Assembly (NCBI GenBank): GCA_937924525.1 | Contig: CALDSU010000008.1 | Coordinates: 496,001 to 560,000 of the forward strand | From: an uncultured Bryobacteraceae bacterium | GTDB lineage: Bacteria > Acidobacteriota > Terriglobia > Bryobacterales > Bryobacteraceae | Reading direction: 5' to 3' | DNA: 64,000 bases | Shown here: piece after piece, positions 21,130 through 30,223 of the stretch | How positions within the stretch are numbered: the stretch's first letter is position 1 | Layout of the letters: each line of letters opens with the position of its first letter | Notes under the pieces: generated by a model | The model's input: only the letters and a program-made list of their open reading frames with translations | Database searches by the model: none | What the model was told of the DNA's origin: nothing | Program-made: the position numbers and the translations under genes

Positions 21130-21765
21130 TTACCGCTTCAGCCGGCGGGCGCGTTCGTAATCTTCGGCGAGGCGGCGGGTGATTTTCTCGGCGACGTCGG
21201 CGCCTGCGCCGCGGAATTTGGCGCCCTTGCTCTCCTGGGTGGTGGCCCAGATTACGTCGCCGTCGCGGTTGACCAGCCGGACAGCGGCCATGGCTTCATG
21301 CCGGCGTTCGGTGACGTTCATCGACTCGCGCTCACCCACGCCCGCGGCCGCGCCGAGGCCGGAGGCGCGGATATTGGCTGTGCGCCGGCCTACGTTGAAC
21401 GACGCCCGGGCGTCGATGCCGTCGCTCGACTGGTGGTGCTCGTTGTAGATCAGGTCTTCGGCCGCCCCGCGCAGGATCGCATCGGCGCGGTCGGGGTTCT
21501 CCGTGATCACGAAAAGGCGCGACTCGCGCAGGCTGGCCATCAGCAGGTCGCGCATCTGGTCGGCGGTCGCCCCGCCGGTGAGTTTGTCGACGTAAATCCG
21601 GCGCACGCCCAACAGTTGGACCAGCCCCTCGAACTCGACCTCCCGCTGCTGGACGATGCGCTGCGCTTCCAGGCTGAGCGGCGCCGGCGCGGCGCCCGCC
21701 GCGCGGACGCTCTCGGCCGCGCCCGCCGCGCTCACGCATACCCACAGACACCACAGCACCCGCAT
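21130..21765 (-). CDS. Secreted CsgG/TolB-N-like hypothetical protein
   Basis: 211 residues with a signal peptide (about 1-22). The domain reads as alternating strand-helix, with 'YVDKLTGGATADQMRDLLMASL', 'ADAILRGAAEDLIYNE' and a late 'AMAAVRLVNRDGDVIWATTQES' strand. It ends in a helix 'ITRRLAEDYERARR'. This plan recalls CsgG/TolB-N-type periplasmic proteins. The start at 21765 lies 4 bases after the stop of the upstream small secreted protein, so the two are co-transcribed. Confidence 0.75.
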   Translation of the reverse strand: MRVLWCLWVCVSAAGAAESVRAAGAAPAPLSLEAQRIVQQREVEFEGLVQLLGVRRIYVDKLTGGATADQMRDLLMASLRESRLFVITENPDRADAILRGAAEDLIYNEHHQSSDGIDARASFNVGRRTANIRASGLGAAAGVGERESMNVTERRHEAMAAVRLVNRDGDVIWATTQESKGAKFRGAGADVAEKITRRLAEDYERARRLKR

Positions 21766-21769
21766 CGCG

Positions 21770-22240
21770 CTATCCCTTGCCACCTTTCCGCGCCTCCTGA
21801 TCCTGGTATTCCACCCGCCGGCCGGTCCGCGCCTCCAGGCCCACCAGAATCGGGCGGATGTGGTTCTTGTCGACTTCGAACACCATGGCCTGATTGCGCC
21901 CGTCCTCATCGGCGTAGCCGACCGAAAGATAATGCCGGCGCTTCTTCGCGAGCAGCAGGATCGGCGACACCAGCACGGCGCTGACGTAGCGCCGGCTGAC
22001 CTGCTGGCCGTACTCGAGAGTATGAATGCGCGAATAAGGAATCCGGATCGCGCCAGTTTTGATCCGGAAGGAGAATTCCTCCGGATCGGTGATGGAAAGT
22101 TCGCCTTCCGTTCTGCTGGGAAGGCCGGTGACCGTGCCGCCGACGTATTCGGCGCGGCCGCCTGTGTCTCCCGCCAGGAGCCGAGGCGGGAGGAGCGCCA
22201 GGCTCGCGGCCGCGAGCCCCAGCCACGCGAGTGTTCGCAT
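21770..22240 (-). CDS. Small secreted hypothetical protein
   Basis: 156 residues. The start at 22240 is chosen for the signal peptide (MRTLAWLGLAAASLALLPPR) and a GGGAG ribosome site. After the signal comes a beta-rich domain ('GGTVTGLPSRTEGELSI', 'FRIKTGAIRIPYSRIHTLEYG', 'RHYLSVGYADEDG'). No family recognised. It is the first gene of a two-gene unit with the CsgG-like protein and diverges from the MBL-like/ThuA gene, which starts 73 bases away on the other strand. Confidence 0.75.
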   Translation of the reverse strand: MRTLAWLGLAAASLALLPPRLLAGDTGGRAEYVGGTVTGLPSRTEGELSITDPEEFSFRIKTGAIRIPYSRIHTLEYGQQVSRRYVSAVLVSPILLLAKKRRHYLSVGYADEDGRNQAMVFEVDKNHIRPILVGLEARTGRRVEYQDQEARKGGKG

Positions 22241-22313
22241 GCGAGCTCCCTTCTTCGGCGCTCTCATTACAGCATGGAAGAGAGTAAACTGGCCATGCAG
22301 CGGGTGTACCAAG

Positions 22314-23729
22314 ATGAAACAAGCTCAGGTCCTGTTTTTTCTGCCGGCGGCGCTGGCGGCGCTGCCGCATCACGAGCAAATCGCGCCCGGGGTGTGGGCG
22401 GCGGGGTTCGCCGACAAGTACGGTTCGGCCACCTGTGGATGGATGGTCCGCGGTGGAGAAACCCTGCTCATCGATCCGCCTCGCGGCGTCGAGGTAAACA
22501 AGTTTCTGCAGGAGGTGGCGGCGCTGACGGGCCGGCCGGTTCGGAGCTTCGCGCTGACAGCGCGCGCCGGCCAGGACGAGGCGCTGATCGCCGCGCTCGA
22601 ACAGGCCGGCGTGAAGCTGGTGACGGCGGGCGAAGGCCTTCCGCTCGAGCGGGCGTTCGGCGGCGCCGCGCGGGCGCTCTATTTCGCGGATAAGCGGGTG
22701 CTGTTCGCCGGTCCGGCGGTGGTCCACGGCCCGCGCGCCGCGCTGCCGGGGACGGATACCGCGGCGTGGCTGGATGCCCTGGCGGTGCTGAAGACCAAAC
22801 GCCCGGCGCGCGTTGTGCCCGGCCGCGGGTCGTGGGGCGGCCCGGACCTGCTCGACCGCCAGCAGCGGTTCCTCAAGGAGATCCGCCGCCAGGTGGCCTA
22901 CGGCATTTCGCTCGGCCGCGCCCTCGAGAAGATCGCCGACGCGGTGCTGCTGCCCGCGTCCTACTACGCCTGGATGCCATACGACAACCCGCAGCCCGAA
23001 GATGTCCGGCACGTGTACGAGGAACTGACCGCGCCGCGCGCGCCGTATGACGGCAAGCCCCCGCAGCGCTCGAAACAGAAACCGCACGCCCTGGTGCTGA
23101 TTGCCGACCGCTATCACGAACCCGAGCATATCGAGGACGGGCTGCGGCCCGTCTTCGCCGCCACCGGGGTCACCCCGCATTTCCTGGTCGACTACCGCGC
23201 GCTGAACGCCGAGAACCTGGCGCACGTCGACTTGCTGGTGATCCTGCGCGATGGCATGGTGTGGCCGAACGATTTCAAAGAGCCCGCCATCTGGATGACG
23301 CCCGCGCAGGAAAAGGCCGTGGTGGACTTCGTCGAAGGGGGCGGGGCGTTCCTGAACCTGCACAATTCGATGGGCGTCTACCCGGAGAACGGGCCGTACT
23401 TGAACCTGGTGGGCGGGCGGTACATCGGCCACGGACCGCTCGAACGCTTTCTGGTGGAAGTAGCCGACCAGGATCATCCCATCACGCGGGGCGTCACGCC
23501 GTTCTTCGCGGCTGACGAGCAGCATACGCCGCCCTATGATGAAAAGCGGGTGCGCTTGTTGCTGCGGAACCGGTCCGATGACGGAAAAACCGCCGCGGCG
23601 GGCTGGTGCTACGAACCCGGCCAGGGCCGCCTGGTGCACTTGGCCAGCGGGCACACGCGCGAGGCGCTGGAGCATCCCATGTTCCAGTTGCTCATGCGCA
23701 ACGCGGTCAACTGGCTGTTGCGGCGCTGA
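22314..23729 (+). CDS. Fusion of degenerate metallo-beta-lactamase-like and ThuA-like domains
   Basis: 471 residues. Residues about 20-215 look like a metallo-beta-lactamase fold: the strand 'GWMVRGGETLLIDPPRG' (43-58), a later 'VVPGRGSWGG' (167-176) where the family has PGHG, and 'DLLDRQQRFLKEI'. The HxHxDH metal motif is missing (the matching loop reads 'LTARAGQDEA'), so this half is probably not a hydrolase. Residues about 255-470 form a ThuA-like glutamine-amidotransferase-like domain ('EGGGAFLNLHNSM', 'GPLERFLVEVADQDHPIT', 'RLVHLASGHTREAL'). Signal peptide at the N-terminus. Role unknown; ThuA domains are linked to sugar metabolism. Confidence 0.75.
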   Translation: MKQAQVLFFLPAALAALPHHEQIAPGVWAAGFADKYGSATCGWMVRGGETLLIDPPRGVEVNKFLQEVAALTGRPVRSFALTARAGQDEALIAALEQAGVKLVTAGEGLPLERAFGGAARALYFADKRVLFAGPAVVHGPRAALPGTDTAAWLDALAVLKTKRPARVVPGRGSWGGPDLLDRQQRFLKEIRRQVAYGISLGRALEKIADAVLLPASYYAWMPYDNPQPEDVRHVYEELTAPRAPYDGKPPQRSKQKPHALVLIADRYHEPEHIEDGLRPVFAATGVTPHFLVDYRALNAENLAHVDLLVILRDGMVWPNDFKEPAIWMTPAQEKAVVDFVEGGGAFLNLHNSMGVYPENGPYLNLVGGRYIGHGPLERFLVEVADQDHPITRGVTPFFAADEQHTPPYDEKRVRLLLRNRSDDGKTAAAGWCYEPGQGRLVHLASGHTREALEHPMFQLLMRNAVNWLLRR

Positions 23730-23761
23730 GGCGGCGCACGCGGAAAGGGACGAACGGAATC

Positions 23762-24517
23762 ATGTCATACGATCTGAACGGGCGCGTCGCCCTGGTCACG
23801 GGCGCTTCGCGCGGACTGGGCGCGGCCATCGCCCGGAAACTGGGTGCGTGCGGCGCCAAGGTGGCGGTGAACTACCATGCCAGTCACGATTTGGCGCACG
23901 CCGTGTGCCATGCAATCCGCGGCGCCGGCGGCACAGCCGAGGTGTTTCACGCTGATGTCACCGATGAAGAAGCCGTACGGCGTCTGGTGCGGGAGGTACA
24001 CGAAAAGCTGGGCCCCATCGGCATCCTGGTCTGCAATGCGACGGGGCCGCAGCCGTTTCTGCCCATCGAGGAGCAGAGTTGGAAGCACTGTCTGGACCAG
24101 TTGCGGTTTTTCGTCAAGTCTCCCCTCATTCTGCTCCAGGAAGTGCTGCCGGATATGAAGGACAAGCGCTACGGGCGCGTCATCCAGATCGGCAGCGAAG
24201 TGGTGGAGTTGGGGCGAATCGAGTTCGCACACTACGTGGGAGCGAAAGCGGCGCAACTGGGCATGACGCGTTCCTGGGCCAACGAGTTGGGACCCTACGG
24301 AATTACCGTAAACCTGGTGGCGCCGGGCTGGATTCCGGTGGAACGCCACGCCGACGTGCCCCGGCGCGACTTCGAACAGTACCGGGCGCACGTGCCGCTG
24401 CGGCGTCAGGGCTCGCCCGAAGACGTCGCCGAAGCGGTGGCGTTCCTGGCCAGCGACGCGGCCAACTTCATCACCGGCCAGAAGCTCTCGGTCAACGGCG
24501 GGAACACGCTGGAGTAG
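23762..24517 (+). CDS. Short-chain dehydrogenase/reductase (SDR)
   Basis: 251 residues, classical SDR. The cofactor motif TGASRGLG is near residue 14. The catalytic set is present: Ser in 'IQIGSEVVE', then Tyr and Lys in 'HYVGAKAAQLG'. The C-terminal 'PGWIPV...ITGQKLSVNGGNTLE' closes the family pattern. Substrate cannot be inferred from sequence. It starts 32 bases after the MBL/ThuA gene, in the same direction. Confidence 0.88.
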   Translation: MSYDLNGRVALVTGASRGLGAAIARKLGACGAKVAVNYHASHDLAHAVCHAIRGAGGTAEVFHADVTDEEAVRRLVREVHEKLGPIGILVCNATGPQPFLPIEEQSWKHCLDQLRFFVKSPLILLQEVLPDMKDKRYGRVIQIGSEVVELGRIEFAHYVGAKAAQLGMTRSWANELGPYGITVNLVAPGWIPVERHADVPRRDFEQYRAHVPLRRQGSPEDVAEAVAFLASDAANFITGQKLSVNGGNTLE

Positions 24518-24652
24518 TTCGCATCTGCAGGATATCCGCGAAGCGGCGAACGCAACTGCGCGGAACCGCTCCTTAGGCTTTTCCGCTGCGTCGGGATCCA
24601 CCCGCGAGAAACTCCCAGCCGGTTCCCAGGAATCGGTGGCCGGCGCCCGCGC

Positions 24653-25612
24653 TCAGCGCGGACCCGGATCTCTCCGGAAGCGTTTCAGGCAATCCAGCAC
24701 AAACGCATCCCGCCGCGCGCGAACCTCGTCCGCGCTTTTCACCGACCAGTCATAGAACCCGCGGCCGGTCTTCACGCCCAAGTTGCCGCGGGCGACCAGG
24801 TCGTTCATCAGTTGGGGCGCGCGCGGCAAGTTGTACAGATCCTGCGCGACATAGTTCACGATCGCGGAGCCCATATCCAGGCCCACCATGTCCTGGTGTT
24901 CGAGAATCCCGTACACCGGCAGGCGGAGGCCAAAGCCGTACTTGGCGGCGGTGTCGACATCTTCAGCGCTGGCGATGCCCTCCGCAACGATGTGCACGGC
25001 TTCGCGGACCAGCGCCATCTGCATCCGGTTGCCCAACTGGCCAGGGGTGTCCTTGCGGACCACCACCGGCACTTTACCGCAACGCAGCAACAGCGCGCGC
25101 AGGTCCTCCACGGCCGCCGGGTCGGTGCGCTCGCCGCGGACCAGTTCCACCAGCGGCATCAGGTGAGGCGGATTCCAGAAGTGCGTGGTCAGCACGCGTT
25201 CAGGGCGGCGGCAGCGCGCGGCGATCGCGGTGATGCTCAAGCCGGAGGTGTTGCTGGCCAGCAGCGCTGAAGGCCGCGCCAGGGAGTCGAGGCGGGCGAA
25301 CAAATCCCGCTTGAATTCCATGTCCTCCGGCGCCGACTCGATCACCAGATCGACCGCCTCTACGCTCTCGGCGAAGGAGGTGGTGGCGGTCAACGCCTGG
25401 CGGGCGCGGGCGGCGGCCGCCGGGTCCGCCAGCCCATGCGCGGCTAGCAGGTCGAGTTGAGCGTGAGCTTTCGCCAGGCCGGCGGCGGCGTTCGCTTCCG
25501 ACCGGCTGAGAATGGCGGCGCGCAGGCCGCCTAGCGCCAGCGTGAGCGCGATGCCGGGGCCCATCATCCCGGTGCCGATGACCGCCGCGGTTTCCAGAGC
25601 GTGCGCAGACAT
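24653..25612 (-). CDS. 3-hydroxyacyl-CoA dehydrogenase
   Basis: 319 residues. The N-terminal NAD-binding motif is GTGMMGPGIALTLALGG and the fold continues through 'VIESAPEDMEFKRDLFARLD' and 'ASNTSGLSITAIA'. The catalytic His lies in 'TTHFWNPPHLMPLVE' and the C-terminal domain has 'DTPGQLGNRMQMALVREAVHI' (substrate side). It catalyses NAD-linked oxidation of 3-hydroxyacyl-CoA in beta-oxidation or butyrate-type pathways. The start at 25612 leaves 46 bases to the divergent S4-protein gene. Confidence 0.9.
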   Translation of the reverse strand: MSAHALETAAVIGTGMMGPGIALTLALGGLRAAILSRSEANAAAGLAKAHAQLDLLAAHGLADPAAAARARQALTATTSFAESVEAVDLVIESAPEDMEFKRDLFARLDSLARPSALLASNTSGLSITAIAARCRRPERVLTTHFWNPPHLMPLVELVRGERTDPAAVEDLRALLLRCGKVPVVVRKDTPGQLGNRMQMALVREAVHIVAEGIASAEDVDTAAKYGFGLRLPVYGILEHQDMVGLDMGSAIVNYVAQDLYNLPRAPQLMNDLVARGNLGVKTGRGFYDWSVKSADEVRARRDAFVLDCLKRFRRDPGPR

Positions 25613-25658
25613 TGACCGCAATCGTACCAGACGCCCGCATGCGTACGAGAATAGAGCC

Positions 25659-26039
25659 ATGGACCGGGTCCGTATGGACAAATGGCTGTGGGCGGCGCGT
25701 TTATTCAAGACGCGCGCCCTGGCCGCGCGCGCCTGCGAGCTTGGCAGAGTCGAAGCGAACGGACACTCGGCCAAACCCTCCCGCGAGGTCCATGCCGGCG
25801 ACCGCCTGCGCGTGAGAACCGAGCGGGGCGAGTATGAGTTGGAGGTGGTGACGGTGAGCCAGATCCGCGGTCCGGCGGCAGTCGCGCAGACCTACTACCG
25901 GGAGACCGAGGCCAGCCGCGCGCTGCGGGAAAAACTGGCGGAGGAGCGCAAGGCGGCGGCCTTCTTCGACGGGGCGGCGGAAACCAGGCCCTCCAAGCGG
26001 GAACGGCGCGCGCTCGAGCGGTTGCGCGGCCGCGGCTGA
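25659..26039 (+). CDS. hslR: S4-domain RNA-binding protein (Hsp15-like)
   Basis: 126 residues. The S4 RNA-binding fold fills residues 4-70: 'MDKWLWAARLFKTRALAARACELGRVEANGH', then 'KPSREVHAGDRLRVR'. A charged C-terminal tail follows (Lys/Arg/Glu-rich). Matches the Hsp15/YrfH group, which in E. coli binds 50S subunits that carry stalled nascent chains. Divergent from the 3-hydroxyacyl-CoA dehydrogenase gene. The first Met (25659) is chosen; 25674 is an alternative. Confidence 0.85.
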   Translation: MDRVRMDKWLWAARLFKTRALAARACELGRVEANGHSAKPSREVHAGDRLRVRTERGEYELEVVTVSQIRGPAAVAQTYYRETEASRALREKLAEERKAAAFFDGAAETRPSKRERRALERLRGRG

Positions 26040-26080
26040 CGGCAGGAAGAGCGGCTCCCGGACGCGTCATAATACGGTCG

Positions 26081-27673
26081 ATGACGCGGCGGACATTCCT
26101 GGGGGTGATGGCGGGCGGGCTGGCCGCGCCCGCGCGCGTGACCGTGTTCACGGAGGAAGGCGACTTCCCGCTCGAGCGGAGCGGCGCGCGGTGGGCGGCG
26201 CGGGATGTTCTGCTCGCCTGGGAGGGAAACGCGCTGGTGCTGGAAGCGCCGCGGCACGCCGTATTGAAGTTGCGGGTGCGCTGGCCCGGCGGCCTGCCGG
26301 AACGATGGCGCTATCTCGGCGATCAGTGGGAACGCAGTTACGGCGACCTGGAATGGCGGGCGGGGAACGGGGATCGCCTGATGCCCTGGTATTTCCTGGC
26401 CAGCGACGGGAAGGCCGCGCGCGGTTGGGGCGTGAAGACCGGCTGCCGCGCCCTGTGCGGATGGCAGGCCGATCCGGCCGGCGTCTCGCTGTGGGCCGAT
26501 GTCCGTTGCGGCGGACGGGGCGTGCGCCTGGGCAAGCGCAGGCTCGCCGTCGCCGAAGTGGTGACTGCGTCCTCGGAGCGGGGGCAGTCGCCCTTCGAGT
26601 TTGCGCGCGCCTTTTGCCGGAAGCTGGCGCACGCGGCGATCCTGCCGGCGGCCCCGGTTTACGGATGGAATACTTGGTATTACACCTATGGCCGCGGTCT
26701 GACGGCGGAAAGCGTCCGGCGAGACGCGGCCGCCCTGGCCTCGCTCGCGCCGGCCAGGGTGGAGAACCGGCCTTTCCTGATGATCGATGACGGCTGGCAG
26801 GAGGTCCCGGGCGCGGGCCCGTGGACGCGCGGGCACGCGGGCTTTCCTGATCTCGCGGGCCTGGCGGCGCGCCTGCGCCAGGACGGAGTGCGGCCCGGCA
26901 TTTGGGTCCGTCCGCTCTACACCGCCGAGAAACTCCCCGCAGGGTGGCGTCTGGAGGGAAACCGGCTGAACCGCCGGGTTCCCGAAGACCGCATGGTGCT
27001 GGATCCAAGCGTGCCGGAAGCGCTCGAACACGTCCGCCAGGAGACCCGGCACCTGGCCCGCGCCGGCTACGAAATGATCAAGCACGACTACACTACCTTC
27101 GACCTGTTCGGCCGGTGGGGATTCGAAATGACCCAGGATCTGACGAACGCCGGCTGGGCCTTCCGGGACTCGGCGAAGACGACCGCGGAAGTCGTGCTGG
27201 ACCTGTATCGCGCGCTGCGCGAGGCTGCGGGCGGGGCGATGCTGATCGGCTGCAACACCATTGGTCACCTGTGCGCCGGCCTGGCGGAACTGCACCGGAT
27301 CGGGGACGACAACAGCGGGCAAGAATGGTCGCGCACCCGCCGCATGGGGGTGAATACGCTGGCGTTCCGCAACGTGCAGCACGGCGCCTTCTTCGCGGCG
27401 GACGCCGACTGTGCGCCCATCACCCCGCAGACGCCCTGGGAGATGAACCGGCAATGGCTGGACCTGCTGGCGCGCAGCGGGACGCCGCTGTTCGTCTCCG
27501 CCCATCCCGAGCAGTTGAGCCCCGAGCAGCGGGAGGCGGTGCGGCGGGCGCTCGCCGAGGGCGCCACGCCACGCGCTCCCGCCGAGGCGCTGGACTGGAT
27601 GGAAACGCCGATCCCGCGCAAGTGGCGGATCGACGGCAAGGTCACCCACTACGACTGGTGGGCCGCGGAGTAG
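26081..27673 (+). CDS. Alpha-galactosidase-like glycoside hydrolase, Tat-exported
   Basis: 530 residues. The leader MTRRTFLGVMAGGLA is a clear twin-arginine signal. The barrel contains 'YGWNTWYYTYG' (194-204), 'FLMIDDGWQEV' (232-242) and the nucleophile motif 'EMIKHDYTTFD' with Asp336, as in GH27/GH36 enzymes. The later 'CNTIGHLCAGLAELHRIGDDN' supplies the acid/base side. It should release terminal alpha-galactose or related sugars outside the cytoplasm. Next to a divergent S4 gene and upstream of an alcohol dehydrogenase with its own promoter. Confidence 0.82.
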   Translation: MTRRTFLGVMAGGLAAPARVTVFTEEGDFPLERSGARWAARDVLLAWEGNALVLEAPRHAVLKLRVRWPGGLPERWRYLGDQWERSYGDLEWRAGNGDRLMPWYFLASDGKAARGWGVKTGCRALCGWQADPAGVSLWADVRCGGRGVRLGKRRLAVAEVVTASSERGQSPFEFARAFCRKLAHAAILPAAPVYGWNTWYYTYGRGLTAESVRRDAAALASLAPARVENRPFLMIDDGWQEVPGAGPWTRGHAGFPDLAGLAARLRQDGVRPGIWVRPLYTAEKLPAGWRLEGNRLNRRVPEDRMVLDPSVPEALEHVRQETRHLARAGYEMIKHDYTTFDLFGRWGFEMTQDLTNAGWAFRDSAKTTAEVVLDLYRALREAAGGAMLIGCNTIGHLCAGLAELHRIGDDNSGQEWSRTRRMGVNTLAFRNVQHGAFFAADADCAPITPQTPWEMNRQWLDLLARSGTPLFVSAHPEQLSPEQREAVRRALAEGATPRAPAEALDWMETPIPRKWRIDGKVTHYDWWAAE

Positions 27674-27753
27674 GTCACCCTGGCGTCGCGAGCCGCAGGC
27701 TACCGCCTCTGGCGCTTGCCCTGCGCCGGTCGGGACCGGCGCCAAATGCCGCG

Positions 27754-27783
27754 TTGACTTGCGCTTCCGGGCCACCCTAAACT
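27754..27783 (+). promoter_or_regulatory. Predicted sigma-70 promoter for the alcohol dehydrogenase gene
   Basis: -35 TTGACT (27754-27759) and -10 TAAACT (27778-27783), spaced 18 bases, 26 bases before the GTG start, with a GGGGAGGA ribosome site in between. A good match to the housekeeping consensus. Confidence 0.7.
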
Positions 27784-27808
27784 GAAAATCCACTCAAGGG
27801 GAGGAAAA

Positions 27809-28828
27809 GTGCGCAGACTGGTTTGGGAAGGGGACAGCCGCTTTTCCCTTCAGCAAGTTCGTCCTCCGGAAGCGCCGCCCGCCGGACGCGTTCGCGTGCG
27901 GGTCCGCGCGGTGGGCGTCTGCGGGACGGACATTCACATCTTGACCGGCGAATTCCCGCTCGCCCGGCCGCCGCTGGTGCTTGGACACGAGATCGCGGGA
28001 GAGATCGACGCCGTTGGTGAGGGAGTCACGCGCGTCCGCCCGGGCGACCGGGTGACGGTCGACCAGGTCATCGGGTGCGGCGCGTGCTTTTTCTGCCGCC
28101 GTGGCAGCCGCCAGTTCTGCGCAAACGGTTACGAAATGGGCATCACCGCGGACGGCGGGTCGCAGGACTTCATCGAATTGCCGGAGAGCAACGTCTATCC
28201 GATTCCGGACACGATTTCGTTCGAAGAAGCCGCCGTGCTGGACATGGAGGTGTACGGCGCGCTCAAGAAAGGCGGCGTCGGTCCGGGCGATGTCGTGGCC
28301 GTTTTCGGGCACGGCCCCGCCGGACTGGTGGCGTGCCAGGAAGCGCGGGCGCTGGGCGCCGCGCGCGTCATCCTTTGCGGACGCTCACGGGCGCGGCTCG
28401 AAGGCGCCCGGGCGATCGGCGTCGCCGACCGCTACCTCTCGGCTGAAGACGCCGACGTGGTGGAAGCGATCCGGGCGGAGACCGACGGGCGTGGCGTGGA
28501 TGTCGCCGTGGAGTGCGCCGGCAGCCCCCGGAGCATCGCCGACGCCATCCAGGCGACGGTCGCGGGCGGCCGAGTCGTCCTCTACGGAATTCAGAACCGC
28601 CCCGTCCCGGAGTTCGATTTGGACGCGGTCGTGCTGAAGGACCTGACTTTGTACGGGTCGATCGCGGACCGCGTGGGCTGGGAGGAGGTAATCGATCTCG
28701 CGCACACGGGACGGCTGCGGCTCGGCCCGCTGGTTACGCATCGTTTCCCGCTGGAGGCGGCGCCCGCAGCTTACGACCTGGTCAGGCGTCGCGCGGATGG
28801 CGTCATCAAGGCCGTGCTCGCGTGGTAG
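27809..28828 (+). CDS. Zinc-dependent alcohol/polyol dehydrogenase (MDR family)
   Basis: 339 residues, starting at GTG with a strong GGGGAGGA ribosome site. Catalytic zinc ligands: Cys in 'GVCGTDIHI' and His-Glu in 'GHEIAGEI'. The structural zinc loop is complete, four Cys in 'CGACFFCRRGSRQFC'. The cofactor motif is 'GHGPAGLVACQEARALGAARVI'. The family covers threonine, sorbitol and xylitol dehydrogenases; the exact substrate cannot be told. It has its own promoter. Confidence 0.88.
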   Translation: MRRLVWEGDSRFSLQQVRPPEAPPAGRVRVRVRAVGVCGTDIHILTGEFPLARPPLVLGHEIAGEIDAVGEGVTRVRPGDRVTVDQVIGCGACFFCRRGSRQFCANGYEMGITADGGSQDFIELPESNVYPIPDTISFEEAAVLDMEVYGALKKGGVGPGDVVAVFGHGPAGLVACQEARALGAARVILCGRSRARLEGARAIGVADRYLSAEDADVVEAIRAETDGRGVDVAVECAGSPRSIADAIQATVAGGRVVLYGIQNRPVPEFDLDAVVLKDLTLYGSIADRVGWEEVIDLAHTGRLRLGPLVTHRFPLEAAPAAYDLVRRRADGVIKAVLAW

Positions 28829-28918
28829 GCCGGAGACGAGCCGTGCATTTGCGCGGGCTGCCCCCCCGGCGGCGCTTCCCGCTTAGGGCCGTGCGAACAT
28901 GAGAAATCTGAGGACCGG

Positions 28919-30223
28919 ATGCACTACGTCATCATCGGCAACGGCGTGGCGGGAATCTCGGCGGCGTTTCAGATCCGGCAGCGGGAACGCGCCGCCCGCA
29001 TCACCGTGGTCAGCGGCGAGAGCGACTACTTCTTCTCCCGCACGGCGTTGATGTACGCCTACCTGGACCGGATGAATTTGCGGGACCTGGAGCCGTACGA
29101 GCGCACGGTGTACGACAGGCAGCGAATCGAGCGGGTGCGAGGCTGGGTGCGGGATCTCGATGCCGGGCGGCGCGCGATCCGCCTCGACGATGGCCGCGAA
29201 ATCGGCTACGGCAGGCTGCTGCTGGCGGTAGGCTCCGTGCCCCACCGGCTTCCTTGGCCCGGCCTGGAAAGCGCCCGGGAGGGCGTGGTGCACTTCGTCT
29301 CGCTCCAGGACCTGGCGGCGTGCGAGCGCTGGACTCCCTCCACGCGCCGCGCCGTCGTGGTGGGCGGAGGATTGATTGGCGTAGAACTGGTGGAGTGCCT
29401 GGTCCATCACGGGGTCGAAGTAGACTTCCTGGTCCGCGAATCGTGGTATTGGCCGATGGCGCTCGCCCGGGAAGAAGGCGATCTGATCGCGGAGCATCTC
29501 CGGGGGCACGGGGTGCGGCTGCACCTGGATCATGAAGTCGAATCGGTGGTCGCCTCGGCCGGGGGGCGGATCGCCGCCGTGCGTACGAGCCAGGGGAGGG
29601 AGTTTCCCTGCGAGATGCTGGGCATTTGCATTGGCGTCCGCCCGGCGGTTGACTGGCTGGCCGCGGTGCGGACGCCCCCCGCGCTGGGCCGCGGCATTCG
29701 AGTGGACTCATCGTTCCGCACCTCTCTGCCGGACGTCTGGGCGGCGGGTGATTGCGCCGAGTTCCCGCTCCCGGATGGCGGCGCGAAGGTAGAGCAGATC
29801 TGGTACGCCGCCAAGCGGCAGGGGGAACTGGCCGGGCGGGCTATGCTGGGCGATCGCGTCGCCTACCAGCCGCCGCTGTTTTACAACAGCGCCAAGTTCT
29901 TCGACGTCGAGTACACCACCGTGGGCGAGGTGACGCGCCTGCCGGGCGATGCTGTCAGCTTCTTCCACCGGTTCCCGGGCCGCGCGGCCAGCCTGCGCCT
30001 GATCGAGCAGGACGGCCGAGTGACCGGGTTCAACATGCTGGGCTCGCGCTGGGACCACACCTGGTTCGAGCGCTGGATTCATGAGCGGCGGTCCATGGAC
30101 GAAGTGATGGAGCACCTGCACCTGGCGCAGTTTGATGTCGAATTCGGCCGCGTGAGGCTGGACGAGGCGCGGGCCGCCTACCGCGCCTTCCGCGGCGCGG
30201 CCCGCCGGCAGGAGCGCGCATGA
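28919..30223 (+). CDS. FAD/NAD(P)-dependent oxidoreductase coupled to a membrane polyferredoxin
   Basis: 434 residues. FAD-binding GNGVAGISAAFQ at the N-terminus, a central NAD(P)-binding GGGLIGVELVE, and the flavin motif 'DVWAAGDCAEF' near 275. The C-terminal region ('NSAKFFDVEYTTVGEV' onward) has extra residues not seen in plain rubredoxin reductases. The stop overlaps the start of the next gene by 4 bases (ATGA), so the two are made together. Likely moves electrons between NAD(P)H and an iron-sulfur partner; direction unknown. Confidence 0.85.
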   Translation: MHYVIIGNGVAGISAAFQIRQRERAARITVVSGESDYFFSRTALMYAYLDRMNLRDLEPYERTVYDRQRIERVRGWVRDLDAGRRAIRLDDGREIGYGRLLLAVGSVPHRLPWPGLESAREGVVHFVSLQDLAACERWTPSTRRAVVVGGGLIGVELVECLVHHGVEVDFLVRESWYWPMALAREEGDLIAEHLRGHGVRLHLDHEVESVVASAGGRIAAVRTSQGREFPCEMLGICIGVRPAVDWLAAVRTPPALGRGIRVDSSFRTSLPDVWAAGDCAEFPLPDGGAKVEQIWYAAKRQGELAGRAMLGDRVAYQPPLFYNSAKFFDVEYTTVGEVTRLPGDAVSFFHRFPGRAASLRLIEQDGRVTGFNMLGSRWDHTWFERWIHERRSMDEVMEHLHLAQFDVEFGRVRLDEARAAYRAFRGAARRQERA

